From Cryptomeria japonica (Eukaryota; Streptophyta; Pinopsida; Cupressales; Cupressaceae), in the NCBI RefSeq assembly GCF_030272615.1, contig NC_081408.1, positions 306,122,450 to 306,186,449 of the forward strand: a DNA stretch of 64,000 nt. Direction: 5' to 3'. Both the position numbers and the translations under genes were made by a program. Positions 10,534 to 23,163 of this stretch are shown piece after piece. The notes beneath the pieces are model-generated. The model was not told where the DNA came from. It saw nothing but the letters and a program-made list of their open reading frames with translations, and did no database searches. Positions within the stretch are counted from its first letter, which is position 1, and each line of letters begins with the position of its first letter.

Positions 10534-12692
10534 CCCCAAGGTTTAAGGTAAATGTCTTGAGCTATTTTTCCATTATCTCTTGAGGTATACATATTATCCT
10601 ATTCTCTGATCCGATTGTATTTGTACCACATGTGTAGATAGGAGGTTTTATGTTTCTATTCACATATGGTGTATTCTTACAATTCTGCATTTGGGTTAGA
10701 TGTTGATGTGTGTATCTCATGATGTGTGGGTAGGTAAACTATAGTTTGCATCTCATCCTAAAGGCTAATTTATAATCTGCTGAGGTATGGGATCTAGGCT
10801 TCTTGTTCTAACTATAGGTTTATGGCAATTCATTTCAATTTATCTGTCCCTAGTACTTCTTGAGGTACACATGTTATCTTCTTCTCGGTTTAGATTCTAT
10901 TTTGCACCACATGTGTAGATAGGTGGATTATGCTATTGTTTACATATGGTGTGTTCTTAAAATTTGCTTCTGGGCTAGATGATGGGGTGTATAACCCATG
11001 AGGTATGGTTAGCAGGCAATTTGTAGTTTTTGCTATATGCATGTTAATCTAAAGGTATAGTTGTATTTCTATCGAGGGTCGAGGAGAGGGTTATTGCTCA
11101 AGGTTATGTATAAGGCTGTGGGATGCTTTGTATAGGCCGATATCTGATATTGATACCACATTTTGTCTTTGTGTATTTGGCATTGATAAAGACATTTATA
11201 GGGTGGTGGCATGTGTGATTTGTGCAGTCTTTATTTTTAGTCCTTTATAGGATATGGCATGCTTGTAACTTTTTAATTTTTGGTACGATCTTGGGTATTT
11301 ATTACTTGATGTAAGTACTATATCATTGGCCGCCCTGTGTGTGTTTCAGCCTTGACAAATTTGGCTTATGGGATAATCATTGTTGAGGGTGGTGTTCTCA
11401 CTTGTTGGAGATACATTTATGGGTGTTAGTGTAAGGGTTGTTAATTCGTGTGAATTGTTCTAATTAAGTAATCTTGCAATGGATATTTTACATTGTCATC
11501 ATGGAAAGTTAAGGGTGGTTTTTTCATTTATGTTATCTCATGCTATTGTCAAAGCAGTTTTTATGTTATGTTTTTCGTGGCTTTTTCGGAGTCCTTCCTC
11601 TTTCAAATGTCTTCTTCTTTGTCCATTGGAGTTTATAGAGTGGTTTTAGAAGCCCAAATATTGGGGGAAGAAAATGAGGACAATTTTGTCAAGCTTGGTG
11701 AGGTTTTTAACTTGTTTACTCTTGCGGTGGATTTTGAATTCCGTAGGCTTTTGGGGTGTCGGTGGTTGGAAGTTTGCCCTCAAGTTTCTTATGCTGAGCT
11801 TGTCTCTCATTTTGTAACTATTTTCTTTGATGTTTTACTTTATGTGGACTTGGTCCACCTCTTGGTTTCCATGTTTATTTTTCCGTCAGTATGCAATTGG
11901 GCATTGGTTTCTCCTACATTGGTTGTTTATCATTTTGATGTGGGGTCCTTTTACTATGGTGGCTTTCTTCCTCATCACGAGCTTATGGCTAATGGCTGGT
12001 CTGGCCAATTACTACATGAATTATGAATGGGTTTGATATGTGATTCCATGGAAGACACTTGGGCCTCCATGAATTTTCTGTTGTATTTGGCTCCTGATCA
12101 GTATGTGGATAGAGCTTGGGTTGTCTTTCATGCATTACATTCTTTAATCACTCTGGGCTCTTTGTGCTCTACTCCTACTTGTTTGGCTTTTCCTCTAAGG
12201 GTTATTCCGCCTTCGGCCTCACCTCACGAACCTCTGGAGGAGAGCTCTAGTTCTTGGTTTTTGGATATCTAACTATTTTCTTTTTGTAGTTGGTGGAATG
12301 GTTTTTGTTGTTTTAGGCTTGATGGTTTTTTGGCTTCTATTATGCTCGGTTGATTATCTATGGCTTTGGTAGGGATTTTTACCTCACTTATCTTCCTAGC
12401 AATCTTTCATGGCATTTTTGATCTGCCCTTCATTTGGTGATAGTCTGATTTTTTGGAATTGTCCTATGGGACCCTTGTAAAAATTGTAGAGATAGGGGGT
12501 TGGGTGGTCTGACTGGACAAAACATATGATGTAAGGGTAGTGCCTTTTTTTATCTTTTTGAAGGCTACAACCAGAGGTTTTCTTGCGGGTTCTTTCCTGC
12601 CGGTATGCCTTTTTTTGAACTCGATGTAAACACTTTATTATTAATATATAAGTTTAGTGGATTTTCCACTTTTATTTTAAAAAAATAAAAAT
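10534..12692 (+). other. LINE 3' region with a 280-bp tandem duplication
   Basis: Noncoding 3' part of the LINE. Two related copies, starting at TGAGGTATAC (10581) and TGAGGTACAC (10861), share the phrase CACCACATGTGTAGATAGG, a period of about 280 bp. ORFs at 11493-12026 and 12027-12272 show no known domain and are hydrophobic by composition. The end resembles plant LINE tails, with TCGATGTAAACACTTTATTA before the A-rich terminus. Confidence 0.7.
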
Positions 12693-13494
12693 ATTAATAC
12701 AAATTTATTGTATTAATATAAATTAATTAGACAAATAATTGTAACGTCTCCAATGTCATCAAAATAACATTAATAAGTTGACTTAGAAAATAATTCTTCC
12801 TTTAAATATGCATTTATAATTAAATCAACCCCTTATAAATATAAATTAATCATATACAATTAAATTACCCCCTTAGGAGTTTAAATAATCATTTTCCAAT
12901 AATACCCCATATAGTAATATAAAACACCCCTCTTAGAATTAAATAAAATATACAACTAAATATTACCATTAAAAATTTCTTCTTATATTAAAATAACTCT
13001 AATTAGGTTATTATAAAAATTCCTTCATTAAAAAGTTATAACAAAAATACCTCTTTAAAATTAAAGACCTCTTTAAATAAAAGTGAACACATTTGCTCAT
13101 TATAAAATTACTTGGTCTAAAATGGGGGAATTTTCCCAAATAGCTTTATTTTGAATTTCAAGGAAAAACCTCTTTAAATTATAACTCCCTTATTACTTTT
13201 CAATTCACTTCTAAAAATACAAAATACTTCCCTTTAAAAAATATACCCAACATCATAAAAAGTTTCCCCCATTTGAAATGGGGTTTTCCCTCATTAACTA
13301 TGTTTGAGTTTTAAACCCCTTTAATATTTTATTCTTTTATTTTAAAACACATGTAGGTGAACCCTATTTAGGGTTCCCTTTCTTTTATTTTATAACATAA
13401 CTATCTATACTCTATTTCTTTTTTTTTATTTCCTTACATCCCTACCAAACTAGGGTTTAATATATCATACTTTTTTTATGCGTGTGTGTAGGGC

Positions 13495-13800
13495 GAAATG
13501 GTCTTGACTGAGGGCATGGCAGTGGTTTCATCGATGACGAGTGGGGGAAAGAAGTTAAGCTTTCCCCCACGGTGGTTATGGAGAATAACCAACGGCGAAG
13601 GGAAGGATGTCGGCCCTCGTGGGTCACCACAATGGGCTGCCACCATCCATTGTGGGTCGTTCACAGTGGTAGGTTTTACCCTGTCCACTGTGGATGGCTC
13701 ACAGTGAGCGGTAGCCCGCTCACTGCGACGCCCGCAGGGAGGTTACCCCCTTGGCGGCGGGTGAGGGGGTCATGGCTCCCCACATTGTCGCCCTGCAACT
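13495..13800. other. GC-rich palindromic block inside H
   Basis: An abrupt GC-rich island in AT-rich DNA with many short inverted repeats around CACAGTGG/CCACTGTG and GAGCGG/CCGCTC motifs. H2 holds a GC-rich palindromic block at a comparable place (28990-29280). ORFs crossing it have no recognisable product. A promoter or regulatory role of the LTR is possible but not shown. Confidence 0.5.
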
Positions 13801-13819
13801 CATTTCTTTTTTTTGATGT

Positions 13820-13976
13820 GATATATATGTATATATGTATGTATATATGTATACATACATACATATACACATATATACATACATATACACATATATATAC
13901 ACATGTGTGTATATATATGTGTATATGCATGTATGTATGTATATGTATATATGTATATGTATATATATATATGTAG

Positions 13977-14022
<46 letters not shown>

Positions 14023-14121
14023 ATATGTATATATATAGATATATAGATATATATATATATGTATATAGATATGTATGTACATGTACATATATGTACATAC
14101 ACGTACATACACGTACATACA

Positions 14122-14153
<32 letters not shown>

Positions 14154-14155
14154 GT
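13820..14155. repeat. Compound AT/GT/ATAC microsatellite
   Basis: Long alternating purine-pyrimidine tract, including (GT)n at 13981-14018 and mixed ATGTAT/ACATAC units. The Tyr/Ile/His/Thr-rich ORFs on both strands here are spurious. Confidence 0.95.
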
Positions 14156-14241
14156 TAAACAACAAAATACATTCATTGTGATATCCATGGTGTATTTTCC
14201 AAATTTGCATGTTAGCAGTATTATTATTTTATTAACATATA

Positions 14242-14242
<1 letters not shown>

Positions 14243-14274
<32 letters not shown>
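14243..14274. repeat. (TG)n microsatellite
   Basis: About 16 TG units, in the same H segment as the longer compound tract. Confidence 0.95.
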
Positions 14275-14276
<2 letters not shown>

Positions 14277-15441
14277 CATACATTTACTGTGCAAATGCAT
14301 TTTCTAGAATAGGCTATTTTACACAACATTTGATTTACAAGTAATGTATTTGAAAATGTAAGAATATATTTATACTTTCTCAAAGAAGGACTCACTGAAT
14401 ATTTCCATAATAGTTTTCTAATAGCAATAATCTCTTTCTTTTAAAACTAACCAACAATATAGCTATATGCAAATAAATGAATAAGCTGAAGGTTTACATA
14501 TGCTCAATAAACAAATGAATAAACATAAGAATATGCTCAATAAATAAACGAATTGCAAGCATATGTTTTTCAACACTGTATATTTAGATTTTATACTAAG
14601 TAGGTTTACACCACAAAACTGAATATAGAGATAAAACTGCATTTTATTTAAATGTATTGCTACTCATTTCTTTTCCTCAATAGACATTATAGCTGAAAAT
14701 AAATTTACATCTCCTACTCCATTTCATGATAATCTCCTACATTTCATGATAATCTCCTACTCCATTTCAAGATAATAAATAAACAATATAGGATGAAATA
14801 CATTTCTTTTCTTTCTAGATCCACTTTACAATAATAATAAAATTACAACTTTCAAGTCTCTCTTTTGTTTTACAAGAATAAGGAGATTTGTTACAATACT
14901 TCTTTTCAGAATTCCAAATAAATCTAATAGGGAACCTAGAAATAAACTTGTCTTTTCTCCATCCTTCAATAAATTGTAGACCAACAAATAAACTTAGATA
15001 TGACCATGGAGGCTCACCTCCCAACCTAGGCCTACAAGAGGCCACCCCCGAGCTGGGAGAACTAAGAGCCAAACGGGAGACACACACACACAAAATACAA
15101 TACAAGAACGGATTTTAAAAGAAATCAACTTAACAAAGAACTCCCAACCCAAGGATTGCACAATGTCACTTAGTGACTTAAAACATTGGGTGGACTTGGA
15201 CCCAATTCTAAGGGGATAAAAACTGCATTTAAACTATTGATAACCAAATGCCTTCACAAGGCTAACAATATCCATCTACTTGGTCTCTCACAAGACCCGA
15301 ACATCCTTATGACCCCCAATGGATTCAATTCCCAAAACACCCCTTATGACCCCCAAATTTTGAACAAACAAACATGACAATAAGGATCCCAGACCCTTGT
15401 TTATCTCTCTCTTCCACGAAGAGAGACTCTACACCCAAAGA

Positions 15442-15511
15442 TGTTGGCAATTGACACTCAATTGGTTGGTTTCAATATGTTTTCATTGATGGTAATTTGG
15501 TGACATGTTCT
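15442..15511 (+). mobile_element. Element A, 5' LTR, first 70 bp
   Basis: Starts TGTTGGCAATTGACACTCAA and matches the reverse complement of 53467 down to about 53398, the start of A's other LTR. It is cut after 70 bp by element B and resumes at 23164. Preceding AAAGA is the complement of the TCTTT found beside A's opposite end (52558-52562). Confidence 0.85.
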
Positions 15512-16651
15512 TGATGAATACTAAGAGGGGGGGGGGGGGGTGAATTAGTATGCCAAAAATCTCTGCACTTAAACACATTGCAAGACTAATAGTAAACCGG
15601 TAAAATAGTTTAGCAGACAAACTGATTAACACACATGCAAACCAAATAGCTAATAATGCATTCACCCACAGAAGAAAAAACACCATAACACAAGAGATTT
15701 TGACGTGGAAACCCAAATGGAAAAAACCATGGTGAGATGGAACTCACAAGTAACTATCTACAGAATAGGAACCAGATTGGTTAAGGTCTTACAATGTTCT
15801 TTACCAAAACAGATCCTGTTAGGAATCTCAATCTATGTTAGGAGATAAGTCCAATTAAAGACTACCTTGCTAGAGGAATTTAGCTCCACAGATGTGAACC
15901 ACCATGTTAGAGGATTTACAAAAGGCTTTTGGGCCTACCCGATTAAGGGCTATACACTTGTCAAAGATGCGAGTAATCAACAAGTGTTTGATCTAGCTAG
16001 TAGCACAGACTGCTCGATTAGATCCTTGATAGCGCATACCTAATGCACTCCAACATTACTTCAGTCTTATACACATTCATATTCTCTCCAACTCCTCAAC
16101 CACCTTAAACCCTAGCAACAACATAAACTTTCTCTACAACCACATCAACAACCTAAAACCCTAGACATGATGTCCTTATAAAGGAAACTGATTTCATGTT
16201 GGTCCAATAGGATTACATAACAATTTCCTAGGTTCAATGAACCTGGACATACTTGGTACCATGACACAAAAGCATCGTTTAGGTGTTGGCACCATCAAAC
16301 AATCGGTGGATGGTAACTCATCACAAAATGCCGGTTGGTAACTCATCACAGAGTATTACTGGTTCATATAAAATGTCTGTTGTTGGTTTGACAAAAATGA
16401 AGATTGGTAAAAAAGTGTAATGTCGCTTTAATCCCTTGTACCACTTGGGATCCACGAACCGCTTGGGGTCAACATGCCGCTTCAGACCGAGAAACACATT
16501 CTACAAAACACCAATAGTCTAAAGACTATTATACAACATACTGGTTGGAACAAATGTTGGTTGTGCTCTAACTCATACATATAAAGGACATCTCAATGCA
16601 AGTGTGTTTCCATCAATGACAATCACAACATAAACATAAAAAATGCCAACA
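15512..16651 (-). repeat. Element B 3' LTR
   Basis: Aligns along its length with 22036-23163. On the minus strand it starts TGTTGGCATT and ends GTATTCATCA. A run of about 14 G at 15527-15540 replaces the shorter G-run of the other LTR. The module GACGTGGAAACCC then AAAAAACCATGG at 15700-15733 is shared with other Copia LTRs here. Confidence 0.9.
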
Positions 16652-16675
16652 ATCTCCCCCTTTGGCATTGATGGC
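16652..16675 (-). other. Element B polypurine tract
   Basis: On the minus strand CAATGCCAAAGGGGGAGA ends directly at the 3' LTR. The same string precedes the 3' LTR of C2 (56028-56045), and a near-identical one precedes that of A (53468-53485). Confidence 0.85.
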
Positions 16676-16951
16676 AACACTTAGGAAAATAAAATTTTGA
16701 CATCTAAGTGTTTTACAACAAAATCATGCCATTAGTAAAATTGCTCCCCCTAAGAATATACACTATCCCTTTAAAAATACAATGTATAACACTTTTGCAT
16801 ATAGAGCATAAACATTGAGATATTGAGAGCATATATCAAAATTTTGATTACTAGATACTTCTTCCAAATAAAATTCTTCTCCCCCTTTGCCAACAATGGA
16901 AAAGTACAGCTGAACAACCCTATTTTCATTTGATATTAAAGTAATAAAAGT

Positions 16952-19900
16952 TTATGACAATAAGGAATAATACTTGTCAAAAATAGATTTAAAGTCTTGC
17001 AAGAATTGTTTCATCGACAAAGACCAGGACTCAAATAGGGAGGTGGCTACTTCTTTCTTTGTCTGCATCTGGGAGACCTGTTCTTCCATGGCATCAATTA
17101 TGCTAATCTCCTATGTAATTGTTAAGGCATCCAGGTTTAGATAGCACTTCTGAATAATTTGCAATCGTGGGAGTAGAACCAGCTGTAGCTCCTGCAAATC
17201 TCTAGACCGGGTGCTAATCTTTTGCTCCATTTTTGCTGACTAGATGTGAAACCGGTGAACGGTTTGCCCATAAGTTGTAAGGGAATCATAAGGTGGCTTG
17301 AATGTGCTCATGTAGGACTCCAAGTCTATTTGAAGCTTTTCCTTCTGAGCAAGCACATCATCATAGAATAGATGGGGTTGGAAAATCTTGCTGAGTAGTA
17401 GATTCCCCTCATCTAGAGCATCCCTTATATCCTTTTGTTCTTTCTTCAGTTCAGACCAGAGCTCATTCAACTTCTTCACCAGAGCTATATTAAGAGATTT
17501 TTGATGCTCCTTCTTGACATTTGCCTCTGCTACCTCTTTTAGGCTTTGCACCTGATCATCCACTACTGTGCATAGGAGCTTGAGTTTAGCTAGTGATGAA
17601 TTGGTGTTGGGAAGATTTGTACCAGGTATCAAACCGGTGAGAGTGTCCATAGCTGCTTGAATTACATCCTGCTCCTTCTTCCTTCAAATAATTTCAAGGT
17701 TCTCTTGAGAAACCTTGATGCTTTGTATTAGCTCTGTTTCACTTGCAGACTGGAGATCGATAGGACTGGTGAGATCAGTTGGTTTGGCTTGACTCTCGAT
17801 TGCCTTCAAAGTCTCCATCTGGGTTCTCTTCTCCGCTTCTCCTGCCTTGTCCTCTTCCGCTTTCTTCTTCTCCTCTTCTCCGCTTCCTTATCCTCCTCTG
17901 ATTTTTTCTTCTCTACTTCTTTCCTTTTCTCCTCTTCTTTTTCCTCCTCTTCCTTCTTCCTTTTCTCTGCTTCTCTCCTCTGCTCCTCTTCTTTTTCTTC
18001 CTCTTCCTTCTTCTTCTTCTCTACTTCCTTCCTCTTCTCCTCTTCCTTTTCTTCCTCTTCTTTCTTTTTCTTTTCTTCTTCTTGCTTATTTTTCTCTTCT
18101 TCATCCTTCTTCTTCTTCTCCTCTTCATCTTTCTTCTTCTTCTCTTCTTCATCCTTTTTCTTCTTCTCTTCTTCATCCTTTTTCTTCTTCTCTTCTTCAT
18201 CCTTTATCCTCTGCTCGGCCTATTCCTTTGTTGCTTCCTGTTTATCCTTGGCTTGCTTATCAACTTGTTCAGCCTGTTACTCCTATCATGTTGCCTCAGA
18301 TGGTGCTTTCTGAGTAACATCTTCTACGTCTAGGGTATCAACATCAAGAGTGTTGACCGATTCATCAATCGGATTTCCTTCATCATCAAGTACTTCATCC
18401 AGTTTGGATATAACCAATTCTTTCTCAGCTTGCCGGTTGGCTTTAGCCACTCGATACATCTTCAGAGCTTCTAGAGCATGAGTGTGTGTATCCTTGAGCA
18501 CTTCCTTACCCTTCCCTTCTAGTAACAGGAGTCTTCTTCTTCTCATGAAGAAAAGACCTTTGTATTTGTTCATTACATCGAATAGTTCTGAATTTGATAC
18601 ATCAGGAAAATGTTTAGCAAAAACTTTTTCTCTCATTTCCTGTTCCTGCTCTATGGCAATGCGCCATTTATTGTCTAAGGACTTATACAAAGAATCCGGT
18701 GTTTCAGATCTAATTTTTGAAGGCGACCAGTCATTAACACATAAATACTGAATTGTTTCCTTTTTGACCACTTCCTTTTCATCATCATTAAATTCATCAA
18801 AATACTCAATTAAATCATGTAGCAATTTTCTCCTAATATTCTTTATTGTTCTTTGACAATGTGTCAAAGTTTTATAGGAGGATATATCAATATTTACTGG
18901 TGCAGATGATGCCAGTTCATTCTTTTTCTTCTTTCTTGTCTATCTCACTTTCTTGGAGTGCTCCTCAGACATAGTTTCTTTTGAGTCTGGTGTATTTCTT
19001 TTTGTCTTCCTTTTCCTCTCGAAGACTTTAGCCAGTGCTTCTTTCGGTTTCTTCTTGGCCGGTGACTATTTGGTCACTTTTGGACTTGCTGTTGTAACCA
19101 ATGTTGATGTTGCAGGCACTGCCTTTGCCTTCTTCACTGCAGGTTCTTTTCCTTTCTTTGCAGAGGGTTCCTCGACTGGTGTAACCCTTTCTAGATAGGT
19201 TCCGGTCCTCTTTTCCTTAGGGTCAAGAGGTGAGATATTAAGGGTAGAGGCATACCCTTCCAACATATCGTACATCACCTCATAGCCCATTGGCTCCACT
19301 TCTTCCTGTTTGGGGTCAACAGCCTCCATTATGCATTTATCCACTTTGATGGTGAAACATATATCATCTTCATATTTCTTGATGATGTCACCTGATATCC
19401 TCATTCTTTGGCTCATTTTCCATCTAAACTCATCAAAATACTTATTCAGAACATCAGGGCAACCGGTTCCAATTGCTTGAATGCTTTCCTTGATTTGCTT
19501 CATCACTGGTTGGTCAGCAAACCACTGGACATCTCCTACTCCTAGAAAGTAGCCTTGGAAATAGAAGAACAACCCAACCAGTAGTTGTCCAAACTTGAAC
19601 CTTTGTTCTTTATCCTGTTTGATCGACTTCAGATTCAATAAGAGTTGTCTCTGCATACCGGTGCACAGGTCAACTGATGCATCCTCCTTTATCATTTGGT
19701 AAGTGGCATTTATCGGTGCAGTAGATATAGAGGTAATTATGCTTGTAGGGAATGTCCGACAGCCTATCACCATGCAGGCATACTTAACCAGATCATCCTT
19801 GATAGAATTGACTATCATGCATCGTGAGTCACTCACTGAACTGGTGAGCTTGGATATTTTAATTTTGTTTACCATCCTTAGGGCTAGCACTTCCCCTATG

Positions 19901-20292
19901 TTGTAGAAACTAATGACTGCATGAATTTCCTATGGTGTGATATCATGTGTTCTCTCCAGGTACATCTTGTCACCATGGAATCTTCTCAGAATGATCCTTA
20001 TATGATCCTCTGTGAAATCCTCTAGGAAGTAAACAACATTGTGGAGATTCTTCTTCTCCAAAATGTTATACTCCAATTTGATCTTCTTATCCTTTCCACA
20101 AAATAAGCCTAACTGAGAGTGGATAGCTAGAGACCCTAGGTCTTCAATCTTGCAATCTATGTAGTCAAAAATTCCCTCTTCTACTATCACACTAGCTGGA
20201 ACTTGTGATAGGGCTTTATAGTTAGACTTTCGTTGAATAAAACTTGCAGACTCGACAGATGCACTAGAACTAGTATGAGATGTGGAAGCCAT
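16952..20292 (-). pseudogene. Element B ORF2: conserved protein of unknown function
   Basis: Begins at MASTSHTSSSASVESASF (20292) and ends at the TAA at 16952-16954, about 1,110 codons in place of pol. Segments 20292-19930, 19890-19066, 18867-18286 and the acidic tract lie in one frame, broken by a few stops. The last quarter (17650-16952) is in another frame after a single shift near 17.7-17.9 kb. An N-terminal region has IDCKIEDLG; a middle region has KQIKESIQAIG and EVEPMGYEVMYDMLEGYA; next comes a Lys-rich linker, a helical region (LLHDLIEYFDEFNDDEKE), a tract of EEEKKKKD repeats and a coiled-coil-like C-terminus ending FDKYYSLLS. No known enzyme motif was found. Element A encodes a diverged homologue along the whole length. 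Confidence 0.8.
17880..18225 (-). repeat. Glu/Lys repeat tract within ORF2 of B
   Basis: Coding repeats on the minus strand: at least four near-perfect EEEKKKKD octads at about 18100-18210, then looser (E)n(K)n units such as EEEEKEEEKRKEVEKK. The predicted shape is a long, highly charged single helix. Ser/Phe-rich ORFs on the plus strand (17789-18333) are its antisense shadow. Element A shows no equivalent tract in the parts seen. Confidence 0.8.
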
Positions 20293-20800
20293 GATAGAAA
20301 TTTTAAGAACTCGAGAAATACCTTTTGAAACACATGAATTTAGGGCTTGCAGATTCTCCTTCACTTCACACTTCGTCGGTTACTGAATCACCGCTTTTTA
20401 TTCTCCACTTGACCATTTGTAGTTTGAATTTGAATCTCCTTCGCGGTTTCTCAATTTCTCAAAATCTCAGCTCAAATCGCCTTTTCATCGCTTTGCTCTT
20501 TGAAAAACTTTTCTTCACTCAAAAACTGATAGTGAGAAATGATTTGAAAAATGCTTTTAAGCATATTCCTCACCTACCATCATTAATGCTCCTCCATTAG
20601 GGCGTAAACCCTAATTTTCCTTTTTACCATTTTTGATCTTCTACCAAACGACAGGTATCACATACCGGTGTAAATTGGGGGCTCGAAACATTTTGCCGTT
20701 TGCTCCCCCTAAGCTTTTCTGAAGCTTATTTTGCCAATTCCATGATTTCCACACTAGGTACAGAAACTGGTTCCTCTTGTAACACTGTTGGTTTTTTCTT

Positions 20801-21997
20801 CTAGGTTTTGTTCATGTCCACTTGAACAGTGTCAACATAAATGTTTCCTTTTGGAGTGACCAGTATATCATCAGATATGTTCTTTCTTGATCTACAGAAT
20901 CTGGCAATGTGACCCGGATTGTTGTAGTGATAGCAGACCAATCCAGGTGCTCTCCAAGGTCCATTGTTCATGTTTCTATTCTTCCTTCTGCATGTTGCAG
21001 CAGTGTGACCATGACCATGACAGACCATAAAATTTTCTCTCCATCCGGTTGCTGCTTGATAGCCATAGCTTCTTTGCTAATGATTGAAGGCATTAAACCG
21101 GTTGTGATTCTGGTTCACAAAAGGTTCAGGACCAGCTCCTTGGGTTCTCTGAGGATATCTATCAATGTTTTTCATAATTGACTTGCATTCAGATGCTCTA
21201 TGCCCATACTTTTTGCATGCATAACAGTTACCATTGAATCTATAGGATCTAGTGTTATCATTTAGGAAATAAGGAAAATTGTTGTAAGCCTTACTCCTAC
21301 ACACATTTGCAGTATGTCCTTCTTTAAGACAGTTGAAGAAAACAAGTTTAAACTTTTGCTTACCTTTATCCTTTGATGTCGGTTGTTTCTTTGACGTTCT
21401 AGCATTTGTACCAGAGGTCTCACCTTCCTCATGACCAGAATAACCAAGTCCATTGGTATTCTTGACCGGTTTGGCAGATTCAAGCTTTTGCTCTAGCTTG
21501 ACAACAGTCTTGTTGAACTTAGCAGGTATTTCCTTTGACTCAGAGAGTTCTTTGGAAATAGCAACATTTGTTTCCAACAGGTTTTCATTCTGAGAGATGG
21601 CAATGTTCAGTTCTCCTTGCATGTTGCATGGAGTTGAGCAGTTAAGGCACTGATCTCTTGTTTCAGCTTGGAGATCTCATGATCTCTTTCTTTCACCAGA
21701 TATTCAGTTTCCTCTGGTTCTCAAGCTCTTGACACATCCAGATAATCAATCCTTCCAACTCCTTTCTCAGGTTGGAGTTTGATTCATTCAACTTATTTAC
21801 TTCTGCAATTAGGGTTTCCATGTGGCTGCTTCATCTGAAGAACTATTTTCAAATAGCTCCATCAACTTTTTAGCATGTTCTCTCCTTTTTGCTTGAGATG
21901 CCTTGTATTTGACCATAAGATCATCATAGGCTTGCTCAAAATGAGTGAGTCGATGTGTAAGTTCCCTTATAGAGTATTCCCCCATATCTCTTTCCAA
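20801..21997 (-). pseudogene. Element B gag-like protein with four zinc knuckles
   Basis: One frame runs from MERDMGEYSIREL (21997) to 20801 with stops near 21809 and others. The N-terminal part is a probable coiled coil (ELTHRLTHFEQAYDDL; KLEQKLESAK). The C-terminal half carries CCHC knuckles: CYACKKYGHRASEC is intact, FNCLKEGHTANVC and CHGHGHTAATC lack the first Cys, and CYHYNNPGHIARFC lacks the second. The usual Copia gag N-terminal domain (as in C1 and C2) is absent, as is the DSG protease motif. It sits directly after the PBS and before ORF2. It likely binds the element RNA; packaging by a partner's particle is an inference. Confidence 0.75.
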
Positions 21998-22020
21998 GTG
22001 GTTAAACTTATAGAAAGGTA

Positions 22021-22035
22021 GGCTCTAATACCAAT
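22021..22035 (-). other. Element B primer-binding site
   Basis: On the minus strand TTGGTATTAGAGC adjoins the 5' LTR, one mismatch from the initiator Met tRNA PBS used by C1 and C2. Confidence 0.85.
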
Positions 22036-23163
22036 TGATGAATACTAAGATGGGGGGGTGAATTAGTATGCCAAAAATCTCTGCACTTAAATACTTTGCA
22101 AGACTAATAGTAAACCAGTAAAACAGTTTAGCAGACAAACCGGTTAACACACATGCAAACCAAATAACTAATAATGCATTCACCCACAGAAGCAAAAACA
22201 CCATAACACAAGAGATTTTGACATGGAAACCCAAATGGGAAAAACCACGGTGAGATGGAAGTCACAAGTAACTATCTGCAGAATAGGAGCCAGACCGGTT
22301 AAGATCTTACAATGTTCTTTACCAGAACATTAGGAATCTCAATCTTTGTTATGAGATAAGTCTGATTAAAGACTACCTTGCTAGAGGATTTTAGATCCAC
22401 AGATGTGAACCAACTTGTTAGAGGATTTACAAAAGGCTTTTGGGCCTACCCAATTAAGGGCTACAGACTTGTCAAAGATGTGAGTAATCAACAAGTGTTT
22501 GATCTAGCTAGTAGCACATACTACTCGGTTAGATCCTTGATAGCTTGTACCTTATGCACTCCAGCATTACTTCAGTCTTATACACATCCATATTCTCTCC
22601 AGCTCCTCAACCACCTTAAACCCTAGCAACAACATAAACTTTTTCTACAACCACATCAACAACCTAAAACCCTAGACATGATGTCCTTATAAAGGAATAT
22701 GATTTCATGTTGGTCCAATAGGATTACATAACAATTTCCTAGGTTCAATGAACTTGGACATACTTGGTACCATGACATAAAAAGCACCGTTTAAGTGTCG
22801 GCACCGTCAAACAATCGATGGATGGTAACTCATCACAAAATGTCAGTTGGTAACTCATCATAGAGTATTACTGGTTCATATAAAATGCCGGTTATCGGTT
22901 TGACAAAAATGAAGACTGGTAAAAATGTGTTATGCTGCTTTAATCCCTCGTACCACTTGGGATTCACAAACTGCTTGGGGTCAACATGCCACTTCAGACC
23001 GGGAAACACATTCTGCAAAACACCAATAGTCTAAAGACTATTATACAATATACCGGTTGGAACAAATGTTAGTTGTGCTCTAACTCATACATATAAAGGA
23101 GATCTCAATGCAAGTGTGTGTCCATCAATGACAATCACAACATAAACATCAAAAATGCCAACA
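22036..23163 (-). repeat. Element B 5' LTR
   Basis: Partner of 15512-16651, with TG...CA termini on the minus strand. The right end, GCCAACA at 23157-23163, abuts the resumed LTR of element A. Confidence 0.9.

Larger units (their letters stand above)
7019..12692 (+). mobile_element. 5'-truncated plant L1-type LINE
   Basis: Bounded by 13-bp direct repeats ATTAATACAAATT at 7006-7018 and 12693-12705, the target duplication expected from target-primed reverse transcription. It contains the post-endonuclease region, reverse transcriptase, a zinc-finger region and RNase H, in the order of plant L1 ORF2. A 2.1-kb 3' region ends in a typical A-rich tail at 12676-12692. ORF1 and the endonuclease are missing, so insertion was 5'-truncated. 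It sits inside LTR H, so it is younger than H. Confidence 0.9.
12706..15441. mobile_element. Giant LTR H, second segment
   Basis: Continuation of H after the LINE. From 15000 back, its reverse complement aligns with H2 around 27450-27870: both carry the TAGGTTGGGAGG block and the repeated GGGGGTCATAAG block. It includes an AT-rich stretch (12706-13480), a GC-rich block (13495-13800) and long microsatellites. It stops at AAAGA (15437-15441), where element A inserted. The remaining H sequence appears inverted at 51024-52562, next to the matching TSD copy. Confidence 0.75.
15512..23163 (-). mobile_element. Element B: complete non-autonomous Copia-type LTR retrotransposon
   Basis: Has two LTRs (15512-16651 and 22036-23163), a PBS for initiator Met tRNA and a PPT. 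The 5.4-kb interior holds only a gag-like ORF and a long ORF2 of unknown function. There is no protease, integrase, RT or RNase H and no room for them. The LTRs look very similar by eye, so insertion is fairly recent. It interrupts the 5' LTR of element A. Flanks are GTTCT (left) and ATTTC (right); A's other LTR reads GTTTC there, so the TSD is imperfect but plausible. Confidence 0.85.

Noticed and set aside
11493-12272. Possible second protein of the LINE or a host gene
   Set aside because: Lies downstream of RNase H, has hydrophobic composition but no domain, and is best read as 3' untranslated DNA of the LINE.
13572-14395. Long ORFs on both strands (up to 239 aa)
   Set aside because: They are translations of AT/GT/ATAC microsatellites; residues simply alternate Tyr, Ile, His, Thr, Val and Cys.
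17789-18333. Ser/Phe/Leu-rich plus-strand ORFs of 83-174 aa that look like membrane proteins
   Set aside because: They are the antisense of the Glu/Lys repeat tract of element B ORF2, which aligns in frame with the rest of that ORF.
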